This document shows positions 12,001 to 16,440 of a stretch of DNA of 18,624 bases, piece after piece. Below the pieces are notes generated by a model that saw nothing but the letters and a program-made list of their open reading frames with translations, had not been told where the DNA came from and did no database searches. The translations under genes and the position numbers were made by a program. Position 1 is the first letter of the stretch. The number at the start of each line of letters is the position of its first letter. The stretch covers positions 1-18,624 of the forward strand of contig JAYVIQ010000120.1 of the NCBI GenBank assembly GCA_043770215.1, given 5' to 3'. The stretch is from JAYVIQ01 sp043770215 (GTDB lineage Bacteria > Bacteroidota > Bacteroidia > Cytophagales > JAAEPT01).

Positions 12001-14695
12001 ACCAAAGATTTTAAGTCATGGACCAGACAGAAGATCTACAGATTGTAAAAAAGAGAAGCTAGGCATTTATATTTATGGAAAAGCAGCACCAAATGATGTG
12101 ATAGAAGTTTTCTCTAGTGAATTAAAACCTAATACTCACGCCAAATATTTAGGTAAAGATACCGCAGATGCTTCCGGAGACTGGAGTTTTAGAATTCCTA
12201 ATGAATTGTATACCATGGACATAAAAGAAAAATTTGCTTTTTCTGCTACTGGTACTGAGAATGAAAGAGTTACTAGCCAAGAATCTAATAAATATGTGTA
12301 TAATGGCGTTTATAATCCATTGGTGGTTGTAAACACAAACAATACAGGTACTGGTTCTTTGAGGAAAGCTTTTAAAGATATCAACTGTTCTGATATTTAT
12401 AATGTGGTTACTTTTAACATAGATGCAGAAGGACCTCATGAGATAGAAGTAAAAGATTCTTTGCTGCCTGTACTAAAAACATATTTAGGCTATTTTCTAA
12501 ACGGGAAAAGCCAAAACGACTTTGTAAAAGCAAAAAAATGGAATAGCGAGGTAGTTATAAATAACGTTAATTTTCCAGATTCTGCTGCTATACGCTCAGA
12601 AGGTGCTAAAGTTGCTTTTTTCGATTCGCTTACTATTTTTTCCCAAAAAGGATTGGAAGTAAATGAAAATAGTCCTGAAATAATAAATTTTACATTTACT
12701 AATCCAGAAACTACAAATAGAGCAAACTCATGGGCTGTTCAACTAGACTCTACAAGCAGTTCAATAATTAGCGGTTCTAAAATAAGTGGCTACCAAAAAG
12801 GAATTGTTCAAAATTTTGTAACAGACACTAAATTGACCCAAAATGAAATACAAAAAACTACTGTGGGTATATCTTTAGTAAATGAGTCTAATCTAGTAAT
12901 AATAGAAGAAAATAAAATATACTCAGACTCTATTGGTGTTTTGGTTAAAAACTGTAGCAACACAAATGTGATCACTAAAAACGAATTTGCACCATTAGGT
13001 TCATCATTGACTAATGCAGCTGTTTCTATAGAAAATTCTAACCAACAGCTGGTAGTAAAGAATTATATCCCTAATGCAAAAACGATACTTACAGATACTA
13101 CAATGGGGGTATTTTTGATTTCTGGTACTTCATCAGACAATAAGATTATTCAAAACATCTTAGGATTCGATTCTCTTTCTTTAAATGCTACAGCAAGTAA
13201 TTTAATAGGTGTATTGATAAGTGCATCAGGCAATAATGCAAAGAACAATACCATTCAAGAAAATCAATTTGTAGGACTGGAAGTACCAGCCATATATGTA
13301 AATAATGATAACGGAACCGTAATCACTAAAAATGCTATAGGTATAGATGAAAAAGAATTTCAAGTTTTTGGTCAGGATAATTATGCCAAAGCCTCTGGAA
13401 TAAAAGGCAATGCAATTCTTTTAGAAAATGCTTTAAACTCAAAAATCAGCCAAAACAAAATTATCAATTACACTGAGTTTGGAATAAACGCAAAATCTAG
13501 TGAAGGAATACAAATTACTTCAAACAAAATTTTCTCTGATCTTGATACTAATAAAGCTATAGAGTTAAACAAAGGAACTGCTTTTGAATCTAACAAAGGA
13601 ATAGAAAAACCAGAAATCACAAGTAATGAGATTGTAGATAAAACCACTATTAAAGTAAAAGGAACATCTTTACATAAAAATTCTGAAATCTATTTTTATC
13701 AAGTAAATAAAGATAAAAAGGATTCCTTGCTTACTCAATCATTACGTTTCATAACGGCTGTTCCTACAAACTCAAATGGAGATTGGGAAGTAGGGGTTCC
13801 TACTTCTAATTTTGGGTTTACAGATTTCAACACCTTTACTGCCCAAGCCTTGGTAGCAAGCAAAAGCAGTTCAGAATACAGTACTCCATACAGAGCCAAA
13901 ACTAACCTATGTAATCTGAAAGGCAAAAATGTAGATTTTTTCTCTGCACTTTATGAGCCATGTTCTGCATCTGATTTCTCTGTGGAAGTACCTATTTCTG
14001 GGGTAAACTATAGCTATACTTTTACTAAAACCAAGTTGCCTACAATTACAAAACAAAAAGCTCAAATAGACACAAGTGATGTAGTTGACTTTGAAATGAA
14101 AGACAATAGCACCTGTTCTTTCAAAGAAACGTTTGAAGTAAAATTTAAGCCAAAACCAGAGCAACCAAATTTTGTTGTAACCAAAGATGTAAATTTAGGA
14201 GATACCATAGTAGTAGTAGATATTTCTAAATCTATCATTACTTCGTATGATTGGTCTATTAAAGGAGTGGGTGTGATCATAGACCAAACTTCTGCTTTTG
14301 TAAAAATTGTACCAGAAGATACTGGCAGATACCAAGTTACACAACGCTCTTTAAGAAACGGATGTTTTGTATCCCTTACAAAAGACATAAAAGTAGGAGA
14401 AGGCAAAGGAGGTAACATACTAGAGTTTAATGCTAAAAACAATAGCTTGGCAGCATACCCAAATCCAATAACTATAGGGCAAAGTGTAAGAAATAAAGTC
14501 ACTACAGCTACTAAAGAAGAGTGTACAGTTTCTTTAATTACTTTAACAGGAACAGTCAAAAATGAAATTAAACTAATAGGCCAAACGTCTTATGATGTAG
14601 TATTCCCTATTCCAGCCAATTTTGTTGCTGGCGTTTATATTATTCGTCTACAAACACCATCTACAGTCATCAATCAATCTATAATTATTCAATAG
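1..14695 (+). CDS. Giant T9SS-secreted surface protein: beta-helix, Ig/PKD stalk, six beta-helix modules, type A sorting domain (5' partial)
   Basis: The frame is open from the left edge (first full codon at 2) to a TAG at 14693-14695. The GTG at 14 is only the first possible start in view; codons before it are open, and the protein begins inside a beta-helix, so the true start lies upstream. Residues here are counted from that GTG (4,893). Residues 1-121 are the end of a right-handed beta-helix. Residues 122-1713 hold about 19 Ig-like modules, including two PKD domains with WNFGDG (W1014) and WNYGDG (W1091). Residues 1714-4632 are six beta-helix plus Ig-like modules. Residues from about 4812 form a T9SS type A sorting domain (AYPNPI at 4814; GVYIIRL near the end). 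Proteins built this way are exported by T9SS and usually anchored at the cell surface. No catalytic motif is recognised, so an adhesin or matrix role is inference. The downstream barrel gene overlaps it by one base. Confidence 0.93.
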   Translation, partial: ENTTVSGNYFSGRSNISKFNNSIFYNNSGSFQTSFNGKKIGSSSDSIYFSTATHSNIQGGYPGEGNTDLDPQFVDPENGDYRLKCTSPLINLGSNAEVSNVSVDLDGLERISDGTVDMGAYEFQGSLAEARILPQANFEFPSRICQGLDAPLNNTTPNTSKFSYVWSYKGKAPVSYQILDTLSAALEGPISVTLQASNGCGASDSITKILNVLPTSTPEIQYPTTACAGDTLDFTASEKTCANYSWSSTGGDLLSNTNTSSAKLYISPDQEGKIVQLTLNASNCGKTEACELPATINIPVVPTKPQISGLQEVCEYDTANYSIAEYQNIDGLFLSWSAVGAEILGESQGYNLSSVQLKMNANNPNAKLVVNTKHEILKCKGTDTLDINIAKKLKIQESTLLAKYCGEDSLKLSANNSGTFAWAVLGTGASNIHATTGKLIFGNEKTTVQVQVKNLVTGAFCNLLDTVTLIVKPKPIIDQIIGEQLVTPFKEYKYSFVSSSDSLVGGTTNNSKNTISSTGLSFDKVNITWAIPSLKEYSFKIINKWGCFSDVDTIQPKTDVINAIVGLNTVCADQTFTLSSSISNWSNPSYTWINGIDTILGTSTSPVYSFNQVGKKDIYLIVKNGGREYIAKHSVVVNAAFANLSITGNSILAPEGGGTNSYTLSSTESNESSFLYYASVQGGTLTSALPNKNISVVWNANGPYSINYWAKLPGEACLSAQKTFAVVKAPAFVPKISVGTGAFCANDEVEISIETDKYTKILDLTVIGNATITERNNTIAKLKIGNGVGDLKLSLEYERFGIRTKDTAISIVPNSNPIISKTPICGENAALVSASAGFSSYLWRSQPDNLVVSETFNFTSTLPKLYTLEVINNAGCKAKTSVQLEKIDYTAPEIFNNQSSNFCIKTEDKKSNFFTAYSPQYSYKWKVDGVEVTSTDATLEYDFSGKAIGTYKVELESSLKECKASATTVVSIYTCENGGVGVFDTSYQCKAPAINFVTTGCDFFSFAQTQGPSDQISWNFGDGTSATGANTSKKYNKIGVYEVYAKRLCQSWYQNVQVPLSVKFEATEQSCLGAAINFKDYSVWFPGVTILSYEWNYGDGNKKSGTGTDFSSAYTYTTAGTKTVTLSVKALDVFGVECTYSKHQTIKINYFPQVAFDITYPACGGNLYKFTNNTTQATVSANYTWTIADFTSNDKNLSYPFDASGTKNIILKVSDDFGCTSQLSKNITVAPIIAEAPLVSSVAKPYLCQGSTIKLTSPSNSTASYKWYKDNVLLSNNTKDLNATSTGAYKVIFNDGVCERSSLVYTLNGFFPSSIKPKNIDSLCQDTEVKFVPTTILAGVSYQWVLNGIKGVKTPNYSNYMSTTALQLGLILYDSSSTCSYSSATKNFLASPLPNAPVVGLEATEICSEDSLKGTISNFNPLFVYQMKIGLITSKNITSGSFSSNALAIGDNNIGIFITDNKGCKRQYSNNVNKASKITFTASLDKISLCENQPLKLNATISEASNVTVQWSSIVKNIVLGSGLNQTIAKTPTSLQGGIKSKVVFSDWRSKCLAPEIALNLDVFPSPKTPLIFGDSVICEGNELVLSTDALSNFKWNNQFTTNSINVLKSGVYTVKETNPINNCSASKSIRVRIFKNPDLSFVGTGVYEVCGNQAFPFKGLDNMAYYQWSLNGNDYGKPNIALIPRISGSYEVRATTLEGCSATSKILRLTSYPCGACIVTTELDGTGIGSLRDAIECANTKKGNDAILFELTGTAPFVFKLNSELPKITEGLTIDASSVKGVYPIQIDANAKAKNLFTFGIGRISDFTMIGLQSYGFDNVLKSDGFLDNALIDNNSFLNNDTCLNVKGTTRNLGVLNNSFEQGLAIYSKGDAASLIQNNSFRSNSRAILSENSSNLIIKGNYFTANSDTSLSLKNTQNAFITTNNFGKNLAGTISSNLAPDLKITGTAHVQQNNFHESKSNGIIIESNGFVEKNNFYALNSDALVLNSEKNVLTQNLFFDTKAGVKAIQLNGLGNTNKLNTGIDTAIYGKSRVLITGKGLPNDLVELFRATKANQTAMKFVGTAKVLADGTWSYTLRDGQDYTVSDTTYYTNTLRDNLGNTSELGKPIRILPFECSFVVKNTNNDGKESFRRAVACANTDLLKDVITFDLSASSSKEIKLLSSVVVTFPVDVLGNNTNTPVIKPVINATFVFDTLAQKSTISFVNFDGTNAVNYTAIQLNKTNDIVFSNLTFNKLATAINLGTTQKYDLKNSTFTALTSLPLLIANTGSGDVKIEGNTISQNSFPFVLGAPLGTKTSFVFSGNTVYDNYASTAIWVNGPNIILKNNKFGTDELGASGLSNKNNLIENKPAFILNGFSFTNNQVAHTTTALQLKGDEIQILNNRFGQFKNGKDFQMGTSISGSGDFEIKGNLFVNHQASAIKIVDDLVNYKRLIIQNNQFGIDSAHVSKPNFTAIELVMPNANSISVKNNVIVSNTNNALIVGAGDKSIQIDSNLVGIDKRGILFPNLSDAVYLTGAKMAINPIVFKRNTVVSTVGNAVLVNGFHNLITENKIYGNSFGIKHVLPNGNNRNPAPEFTETIATYKELTIKGTSSPNDTIELFESDLLSENAYTFFVKVKADASGNWKYTFDNIRKEYDFIATATDAVGNTSQFSKPYNIEPYLCSNIIANTQDNGNGSLRRAVECTYYLYKDLEVNIVGNTDNEVRLKSQLPNFFADAKALKLTGADKEGNKFIIAGDGTFNGIDIRNVSLFDVQFKNFDTILSFVGDKNLIRNTSFEKFNIGVEATKGFLNEATFSSFEDGKIALKLNNQGTGNFSSLSFATQKPVEKAIFVQKSNYLNFNNNTVGIYSSKTPISLQDVKYSSFYGLNSNLKPDIETAIKCDNCAFSRFYGSTFKGGQYGIRVDHSEENFISENNFENLSKEAVFVANSDFIQLNKITTKGLMKDNKIINLNYGTPQQSNMGYASPSFETATYKSKKIYIRGKAMPFDTVQIYQTEGDSSNLKNFYANIVANNVGVFSFEYPVTLLNFNDLTFNAFSIQDKNRISNPKLYSRSSELSGPFNPNLKICFVTSESDNNVKGTLRYNIDLANAEKCNLMLFEVSGKQTVNISPLSYYADIKAPELTIDATSQPSYLDSPVVFLSKTSTLNYGLAANGDTSKLYIHGLGINDFDTSVVLKNSRIFEQSLSSFNNYLHPIGFKDSTVEYIQLEQNSFRSQRADYGMNTTVPNIILKNNFFNAGTKGALIVNSDSLLTDGNTYDRDMKFNGKAVEVRKHNNIFLTNDIAKKYAIGFYADSMGVYEMRNNKVYESDTAFVIKNDTIGVLKDNFVATAKLGYHVYNSKNTLLEGNKAGFVNTKGIAIINDTAFVTKGFLIDSSSKVVLKNNQVTNSYVSYDFYKSRANTLMGNTSLYHKSMGIFLDSLSGKNQLYSNKIGFYPYKDVDDSLSLSYGQGMYILSDSNIIGAKNREPNYVGYNTFGGINVKGKNNSITYNTLAKNDLQYGVANYYAIEHLDSIGNAFKKSPEISSYKSIVAGKVYLVHGRSEPKDTIHIYNSNGYYQSAFGAVGVAVANDTGYWETNVERAKSLYLDNYATLTLVATATDSVNNTSMLSNMIYVGDCYVTNSKDDTHNDFPIPNSLRQAVACVNSLPEVGKVLVANKDEKYVRLRRQMIPLQTKLGATVDGNNLAISGNRLGISQFFDDSTDVKVNRDSVTYVALPKTNVGWIIDTSFGGSSTIKNLKFESVDTMFQVKTAKGLVFDDLKMSSINDKGIAILLDTAVKNIQISKLSTAFSYKATAVYVSERDSNIAISYADLKEMNYGLIVKNAKDVHLNTSIIKTTKKPVFVSGSDKIELSKNQFELEKAMLLFEDNKNLNITGNKFDKIDSTSAILIQRQNTSIIKSNTFEGEFNNALTIKNAKFIDVLSNKAEEVENSFIDISNSDSSSVKSNGVKNFLNYGIIANNTSNLLISENIFEKSDTLTYKGIININKNVNGIASNNSKEEPKILSHGPDRRSTDCKKEKLGIYIYGKAAPNDVIEVFSSELKPNTHAKYLGKDTADASGDWSFRIPNELYTMDIKEKFAFSATGTENERVTSQESNKYVYNGVYNPLVVVNTNNTGTGSLRKAFKDINCSDIYNVVTFNIDAEGPHEIEVKDSLLPVLKTYLGYFLNGKSQNDFVKAKKWNSEVVINNVNFPDSAAIRSEGAKVAFFDSLTIFSQKGLEVNENSPEIINFTFTNPETTNRANSWAVQLDSTSSSIISGSKISGYQKGIVQNFVTDTKLTQNEIQKTTVGISLVNESNLVIIEENKIYSDSIGVLVKNCSNTNVITKNEFAPLGSSLTNAAVSIENSNQQLVVKNYIPNAKTILTDTTMGVFLISGTSSDNKIIQNILGFDSLSLNATASNLIGVLISASGNNAKNNTIQENQFVGLEVPAIYVNNDNGTVITKNAIGIDEKEFQVFGQDNYAKASGIKGNAILLENALNSKISQNKIINYTEFGINAKSSEGIQITSNKIFSDLDTNKAIELNKGTAFESNKGIEKPEITSNEIVDKTTIKVKGTSLHKNSEIYFYQVNKDKKDSLLTQSLRFITAVPTNSNGDWEVGVPTSNFGFTDFNTFTAQALVASKSSSEYSTPYRAKTNLCNLKGKNVDFFSALYEPCSASDFSVEVPISGVNYSYTFTKTKLPTITKQKAQIDTSDVVDFEMKDNSTCSFKETFEVKFKPKPEQPNFVVTKDVNLGDTIVVVDISKSIITSYDWSIKGVGVIIDQTSAFVKIVPEDTGRYQVTQRSLRNGCFVSLTKDIKVGEGKGGNILEFNAKNNSLAAYPNPITIGQSVRNKVTTATKEECTVSLITLTGTVKNEIKLIGQTSYDVVFPIPANFVAGVYIIRLQTPSTVINQSIIIQ
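2..376 (+). other. Protein region: end of a beta-helix with choice-of-anchor Q-like motif
   Basis: The first 65 residues are Asn/Ser/Phe-rich with short NN-type turns (for example NNSIFYNN), as in parallel beta-helix coils. Residues 66-121 follow the usual closing pattern of secreted beta-helix proteins: DPQFVDPENGDYRL, then SPLINLGSN, DLDGLERI and finally DMGAYEF (M114). This matches the choice-of-anchor Q type of C-terminal segment known from extracellular Bacteroidota proteins. Such a segment usually sits near a protein's C-terminus; here about 4,770 residues follow it. The family name is from memory of the motif. Confidence 0.7.
377..5152 (+). other. Protein region: stalk of about 19 Ig-like modules with two PKD domains
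   Basis: About 17 modules open with a Cys-led motif of the form xCxGxxxxL, such as YLCQGSTIKLTS, VICEGNELVLST and PICGENAALVSA. Each has a core Trp (YxW or FxW) and a closing G-x-Y-x-V strand. Two further modules (around 1440-1690 and 1920-2190) lack the leading Cys. The pattern resembles the Ig-like/PKD-like domains common in Bacteroidota surface proteins. Canonical PKD signatures occur only at about 3050-3190 and 3280-3440. The segment is probably an extended, disulfide-stabilised stalk between the N-terminal helix and the six C-terminal modules. Module borders are judged by eye. Confidence 0.75.
3050..3440 (+). other. Protein region: two adjacent PKD domains
   Basis: The first domain has SWNFGDGT at residue 1013 and a downstream G-V-Y-E-V strand. 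The second has YEWNYGDGN at residue 1089 and AGTKTVTLSV. The W-N-x-G-D-G loop and the following T-V-T-L-x-V strand are the PKD hallmarks. The next module (about 3450-3690) has a similar frame (NYTWTI, GTKNIILKV) but lacks the GDG loop and is better called PKD-like. Confidence 0.85.
5153..6346 (+). repeat. Beta-helix/Ig module 1 of 6 (protein-level repeat)
   Basis: It opens with CIVTT at residue 1714 and the motif GSLRDAIECAN, as in CSLREA-type beta-helix modules. SELPKITEGLTIDA follows, then Asn-rich coils with NNSF/NNF turns. It closes with an Ig-like cap from about 6101 (GLPNDLVELF, then ADGTWSYTL and DNLGNTSELGKP). Length is 398 residues. The same order recurs in the next five modules without visible DNA identity, so the duplication is old. 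Confidence 0.75.
6347..7987 (+). repeat. Beta-helix/Ig module 2 of 6 (protein-level repeat)
   Basis: It opens at residue 2112 with CSFVV and SFRRAVACAN. Beta-helix coils with repeated NN turns follow (IEGNTISQNSF, LKNNKFG, IQNNQFG). The Ig-like cap starts near 7757 and is the clearest copy of the set: SPNDTIELF, ADASGNWKYTF, ATATDAVGNTSQFSKP. Length is 547 residues. Confidence 0.75.
7988..9199 (+). repeat. Beta-helix/Ig module 3 of 6 (protein-level repeat)
   Basis: It opens at residue 2659 with CSNII and GNGSLRRAVECTY. The helix part is shorter than in modules 2 and 4. Its cap, from about 8930, is degenerate: MPFDTVQIYQ is recognisable but the usual ATATD and GNTS motifs are lost, leaving a divergent NAFSIQDKNRIS. 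Length is 404 residues, close to module 1. Confidence 0.65.
9200..10849 (+). repeat. Beta-helix/Ig module 4 of 6 (protein-level repeat)
   Basis: It opens at residue 3063 with CFVTSESD and the altered motif GTLRYNIDLAN; the second Cys is displaced to AEKC. APELTIDATSQPSY matches the conserved strand after the opening motif in this module type. Many coils with KNN and GN turns follow. The cap (from about 10600) has EPKDTIHIY, NDTGYWET and ATATDSVNNTSMLS. Length is 550 residues, close to module 2. Confidence 0.7.
10850..12322 (+). repeat. Beta-helix/Ig module 5 of 6 (protein-level repeat)
   Basis: It opens at residue 3613 with CYVTNSKDD and NSLRQAVACVN. The coil region is rich in K-N and S-N turns (ITGNKFDKI, IKSNTFEG). 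The cap starts near 12065: GKAAPNDVIEVF, ADASGDWSFRI, then FSATGTENERVTSQESN in place of the usual ATATD/GNTS. Length is about 491 residues. Confidence 0.7.
12323..13909 (+). repeat. Beta-helix/Ig module 6 of 6 (protein-level repeat)
   Basis: It opens near residue 4104 with VVVNTNNTGTGSLRKAF. The leading Cys of the other modules is replaced by Val; only INC a few residues later remains. Asn-rich coils follow (IIQNILG, TIQENQF, ITKNAIG). The cap (from about 13645) is weak: SEIYFYQ, NSNGDWEVGV, TAQALVASKSSSEYSTP. Length is about 529 residues. Confidence 0.7.
13910..14692 (+). other. Protein region: C-terminal tail with T9SS type A sorting domain
   Basis: Residues 4633 to about 4805 carry two Ig-like modules with paired Cys (LCNLKG/EPCSAS and STCSF/NGCFVS). 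From about residue 4812 the sequence follows the type A sorting domain: AYPNPI, a run of short strands (ECTVSLITLTG), then VAGVYIIRLQTP and a final hydrophobic strand. In T9SS substrates this domain is recognised by the outer-membrane translocon and is normally removed when the protein is attached or released. Confidence 0.9.
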
Positions 14696-14697
14696 TG
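14693..14697 (+). other. One-base stop/start overlap (TAG/GTG)
   Basis: The giant gene's TAG (14693-14695) and the barrel gene's GTG start (14695-14697) share one G. No purine-rich ribosome-binding sequence lies just upstream, and no ATG/GTG/TTG exists in the barrel gene's frame in the preceding 50 bases. This favours re-initiation by ribosomes finishing the giant gene, and hence translational coupling. The coupling is inferred; the overlap is seen. Confidence 0.7.
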
Positions 14698-16434
14698 AGT
14701 CATTTCAGTTTAATAATAAAACATACAATCTCTTTATTTTTGTTGTGTTTGTGTATCAGTACCCAAGCGCAACAATTAGATGGATTTTTTAAACAAAAAC
14801 CTTTTAAGGTCTCTGGCGGTGTAGGCATAAATCAAAATGTATACCTTAGCAACAATATAGCAGATAGGTTCAACCCTTATACTTTTGTTGCTACTGGAAA
14901 CCTAAATTTTACTATTTACGGGGTTAGTCTTCCATTTACTTTTAGTTATAGCAATCAGCAAGTAAACTACCGCACTCCTCAGCCATTTAATATTATTGGA
15001 GTAAGCCCTAGTTATAAAAAACTTACTTTACATGCAGGCTACAGGAATATGACTTTTTCTCCGTTAACTCTTTCTGGATACACATACTTGGGTGGTGGAG
15101 TAGAATACAGTTTTCCTAAATTAAACGTTATGGCTATGGCAGGCAGATTGCTCAAAGCTACATCCTCGCCAAAATTCAATAATGCATTGGCAGAAACCCA
15201 AAACTTACCAAACTATGCAAGAGTAGGCGCAGGAACAAAATTAGCGTGTAAAGACAAAGGTACAGAGCTTTCTTTGATCGTATTTTATGCCAAAGACAAT
15301 CAAAAATCCCTAAAAATAAATACAGATACTTTGGCCATACGTCCAGAAGAAAATTTGGTGTATAGCTTAGGTTTTAAAAAACCATTGAGCAGCAAAATAA
15401 CTTTTAATATAGAAGGAGCGCTTTCTGGCTGGACTAAAAACCAACAGGACAACACTAGGTCTGAAAATAAATTTTATGAATATGCCTATTTGTTGCCTTT
15501 AAAACAAAGTACAGTATTTTATGGGGCGTACAAAACAGGTCTAGATTTGGCCTTAAATAAATCTACAATTGGGTTGAATTTCGAGCGTATAGGCACAGAT
15601 TACCGTACTTTGGGTACGTATTTTATAGCCTCAGATTTTCAGAATTTTACCGTAAATCTTGCCAGACCATTATTTAAAAACAAAGTTAATTTTAGTGGTA
15701 ATATAGGCTTACAGCACGATGATTTAGAAAACAAAAAACAAACTAAAATGAAGCGTGTGGTGGCAAGCACCAATTTGGCAGTGAAATGGACTGAACGAAT
15801 AAACTCCAACCTATCGTTTTCTAATTTTAATAGTGTAATAAATGTAAAACCAGTAGACAGAGCCCTGCTACAAAACTCTATCTATGACCAAATAGATACC
15901 CTAAATTTTGTTCAGATAAACCAAAGTTTAAATGCAGCTACAAATATAAATCTAAGAGAGAGTGACAATGTATCTAAATCTATAGGCATAAGCGCAAGTT
16001 TTAGCCAGTCTAGCAACAACAATTCGGGGGTAAAAGTGGCTAACAAATTGGTAAATGGAGGTGTAAACTTTGCTACCAAATTCAAAAAATCCAAATCATC
16101 TGTTTCCCTTGGTGCAAATACAAATCAAAATATTTACGAGGCAGGAACATCTAGTTTTTATGGCTTAAACTCCTCTTTTTCTAAGCCCTTGTTTAAAGAC
16201 AAACTTAGCACTTCGCTGAGTGCTCAGGGCAATACTAATTTAGAAAATGGCAAAAGAGTGGCTTTGCTTTATGGCATAAGCAATAGTTATGGGCTTAGTT
16301 TAGGCAAACGACATTCATTTAATTTGGCATTGGGCTACAACAGTAGAGTGTCCAAAGCCCAGAGTACACTTTCTTCATACAACACCACGTTCAACGAGTT
16401 TACCGGCAATTTCGGATACAACTTTAAATTTTAA
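14695..16434 (+). CDS. Outer-membrane beta-barrel protein, conserved Bacteroidota family of unknown function
   Basis: It encodes 579 residues from GTG 14695, the only plausible start because it directly precedes a signal peptide: K9, hydrophobic core ISLFLLCLCIS, likely cleavage after A25 (TQA|QQ). The two Cys in the core do not make a lipobox. The mature protein is a series of alternating amphipathic strands with frequent Gly, Tyr, Phe and Asn, and ends in GYNFKF; a terminal Phe is typical of outer-membrane barrels. The best conserved stretch is residues 116-135 (YRNMTFSPLTLSGYTYLGGG), with SYSNQQVNY and GVSPSYKKLTLHAGY before it. I recall this pattern from an uncharacterised Bacteroidota barrel family. 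It is much longer than PorP/SprF proteins (about 300-350 residues) and lacks their N-terminal signature. Its position between two secreted repeat proteins suggests a role in export, anchoring or assembly of one of them; this is inference. Confidence 0.82.
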   Translation: MSHFSLIIKHTISLFLLCLCISTQAQQLDGFFKQKPFKVSGGVGINQNVYLSNNIADRFNPYTFVATGNLNFTIYGVSLPFTFSYSNQQVNYRTPQPFNIIGVSPSYKKLTLHAGYRNMTFSPLTLSGYTYLGGGVEYSFPKLNVMAMAGRLLKATSSPKFNNALAETQNLPNYARVGAGTKLACKDKGTELSLIVFYAKDNQKSLKINTDTLAIRPEENLVYSLGFKKPLSSKITFNIEGALSGWTKNQQDNTRSENKFYEYAYLLPLKQSTVFYGAYKTGLDLALNKSTIGLNFERIGTDYRTLGTYFIASDFQNFTVNLARPLFKNKVNFSGNIGLQHDDLENKKQTKMKRVVASTNLAVKWTERINSNLSFSNFNSVINVKPVDRALLQNSIYDQIDTLNFVQINQSLNAATNINLRESDNVSKSIGISASFSQSSNNNSGVKVANKLVNGGVNFATKFKKSKSSVSLGANTNQNIYEAGTSSFYGLNSSFSKPLFKDKLSTSLSAQGNTNLENGKRVALLYGISNSYGLSLGKRHSFNLALGYNSRVSKAQSTLSSYNTTFNEFTGNFGYNFKF

Positions 16435-16440
16435 TACCAA

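Noticed and set aside
14062..14559. Open frame on the - strand (165 codons) over the end of the giant gene
   Set aside because: It is antisense to the last Ig-like module and the T9SS sorting domain, both clearly real. There is no sign of independent coding.
14695..16434. Assignment of the barrel as PorP/SprF
   Set aside because: Those proteins are about 300-350 residues with a distinct N-terminal signature after the signal peptide. This one has 579 residues and a different conserved core.
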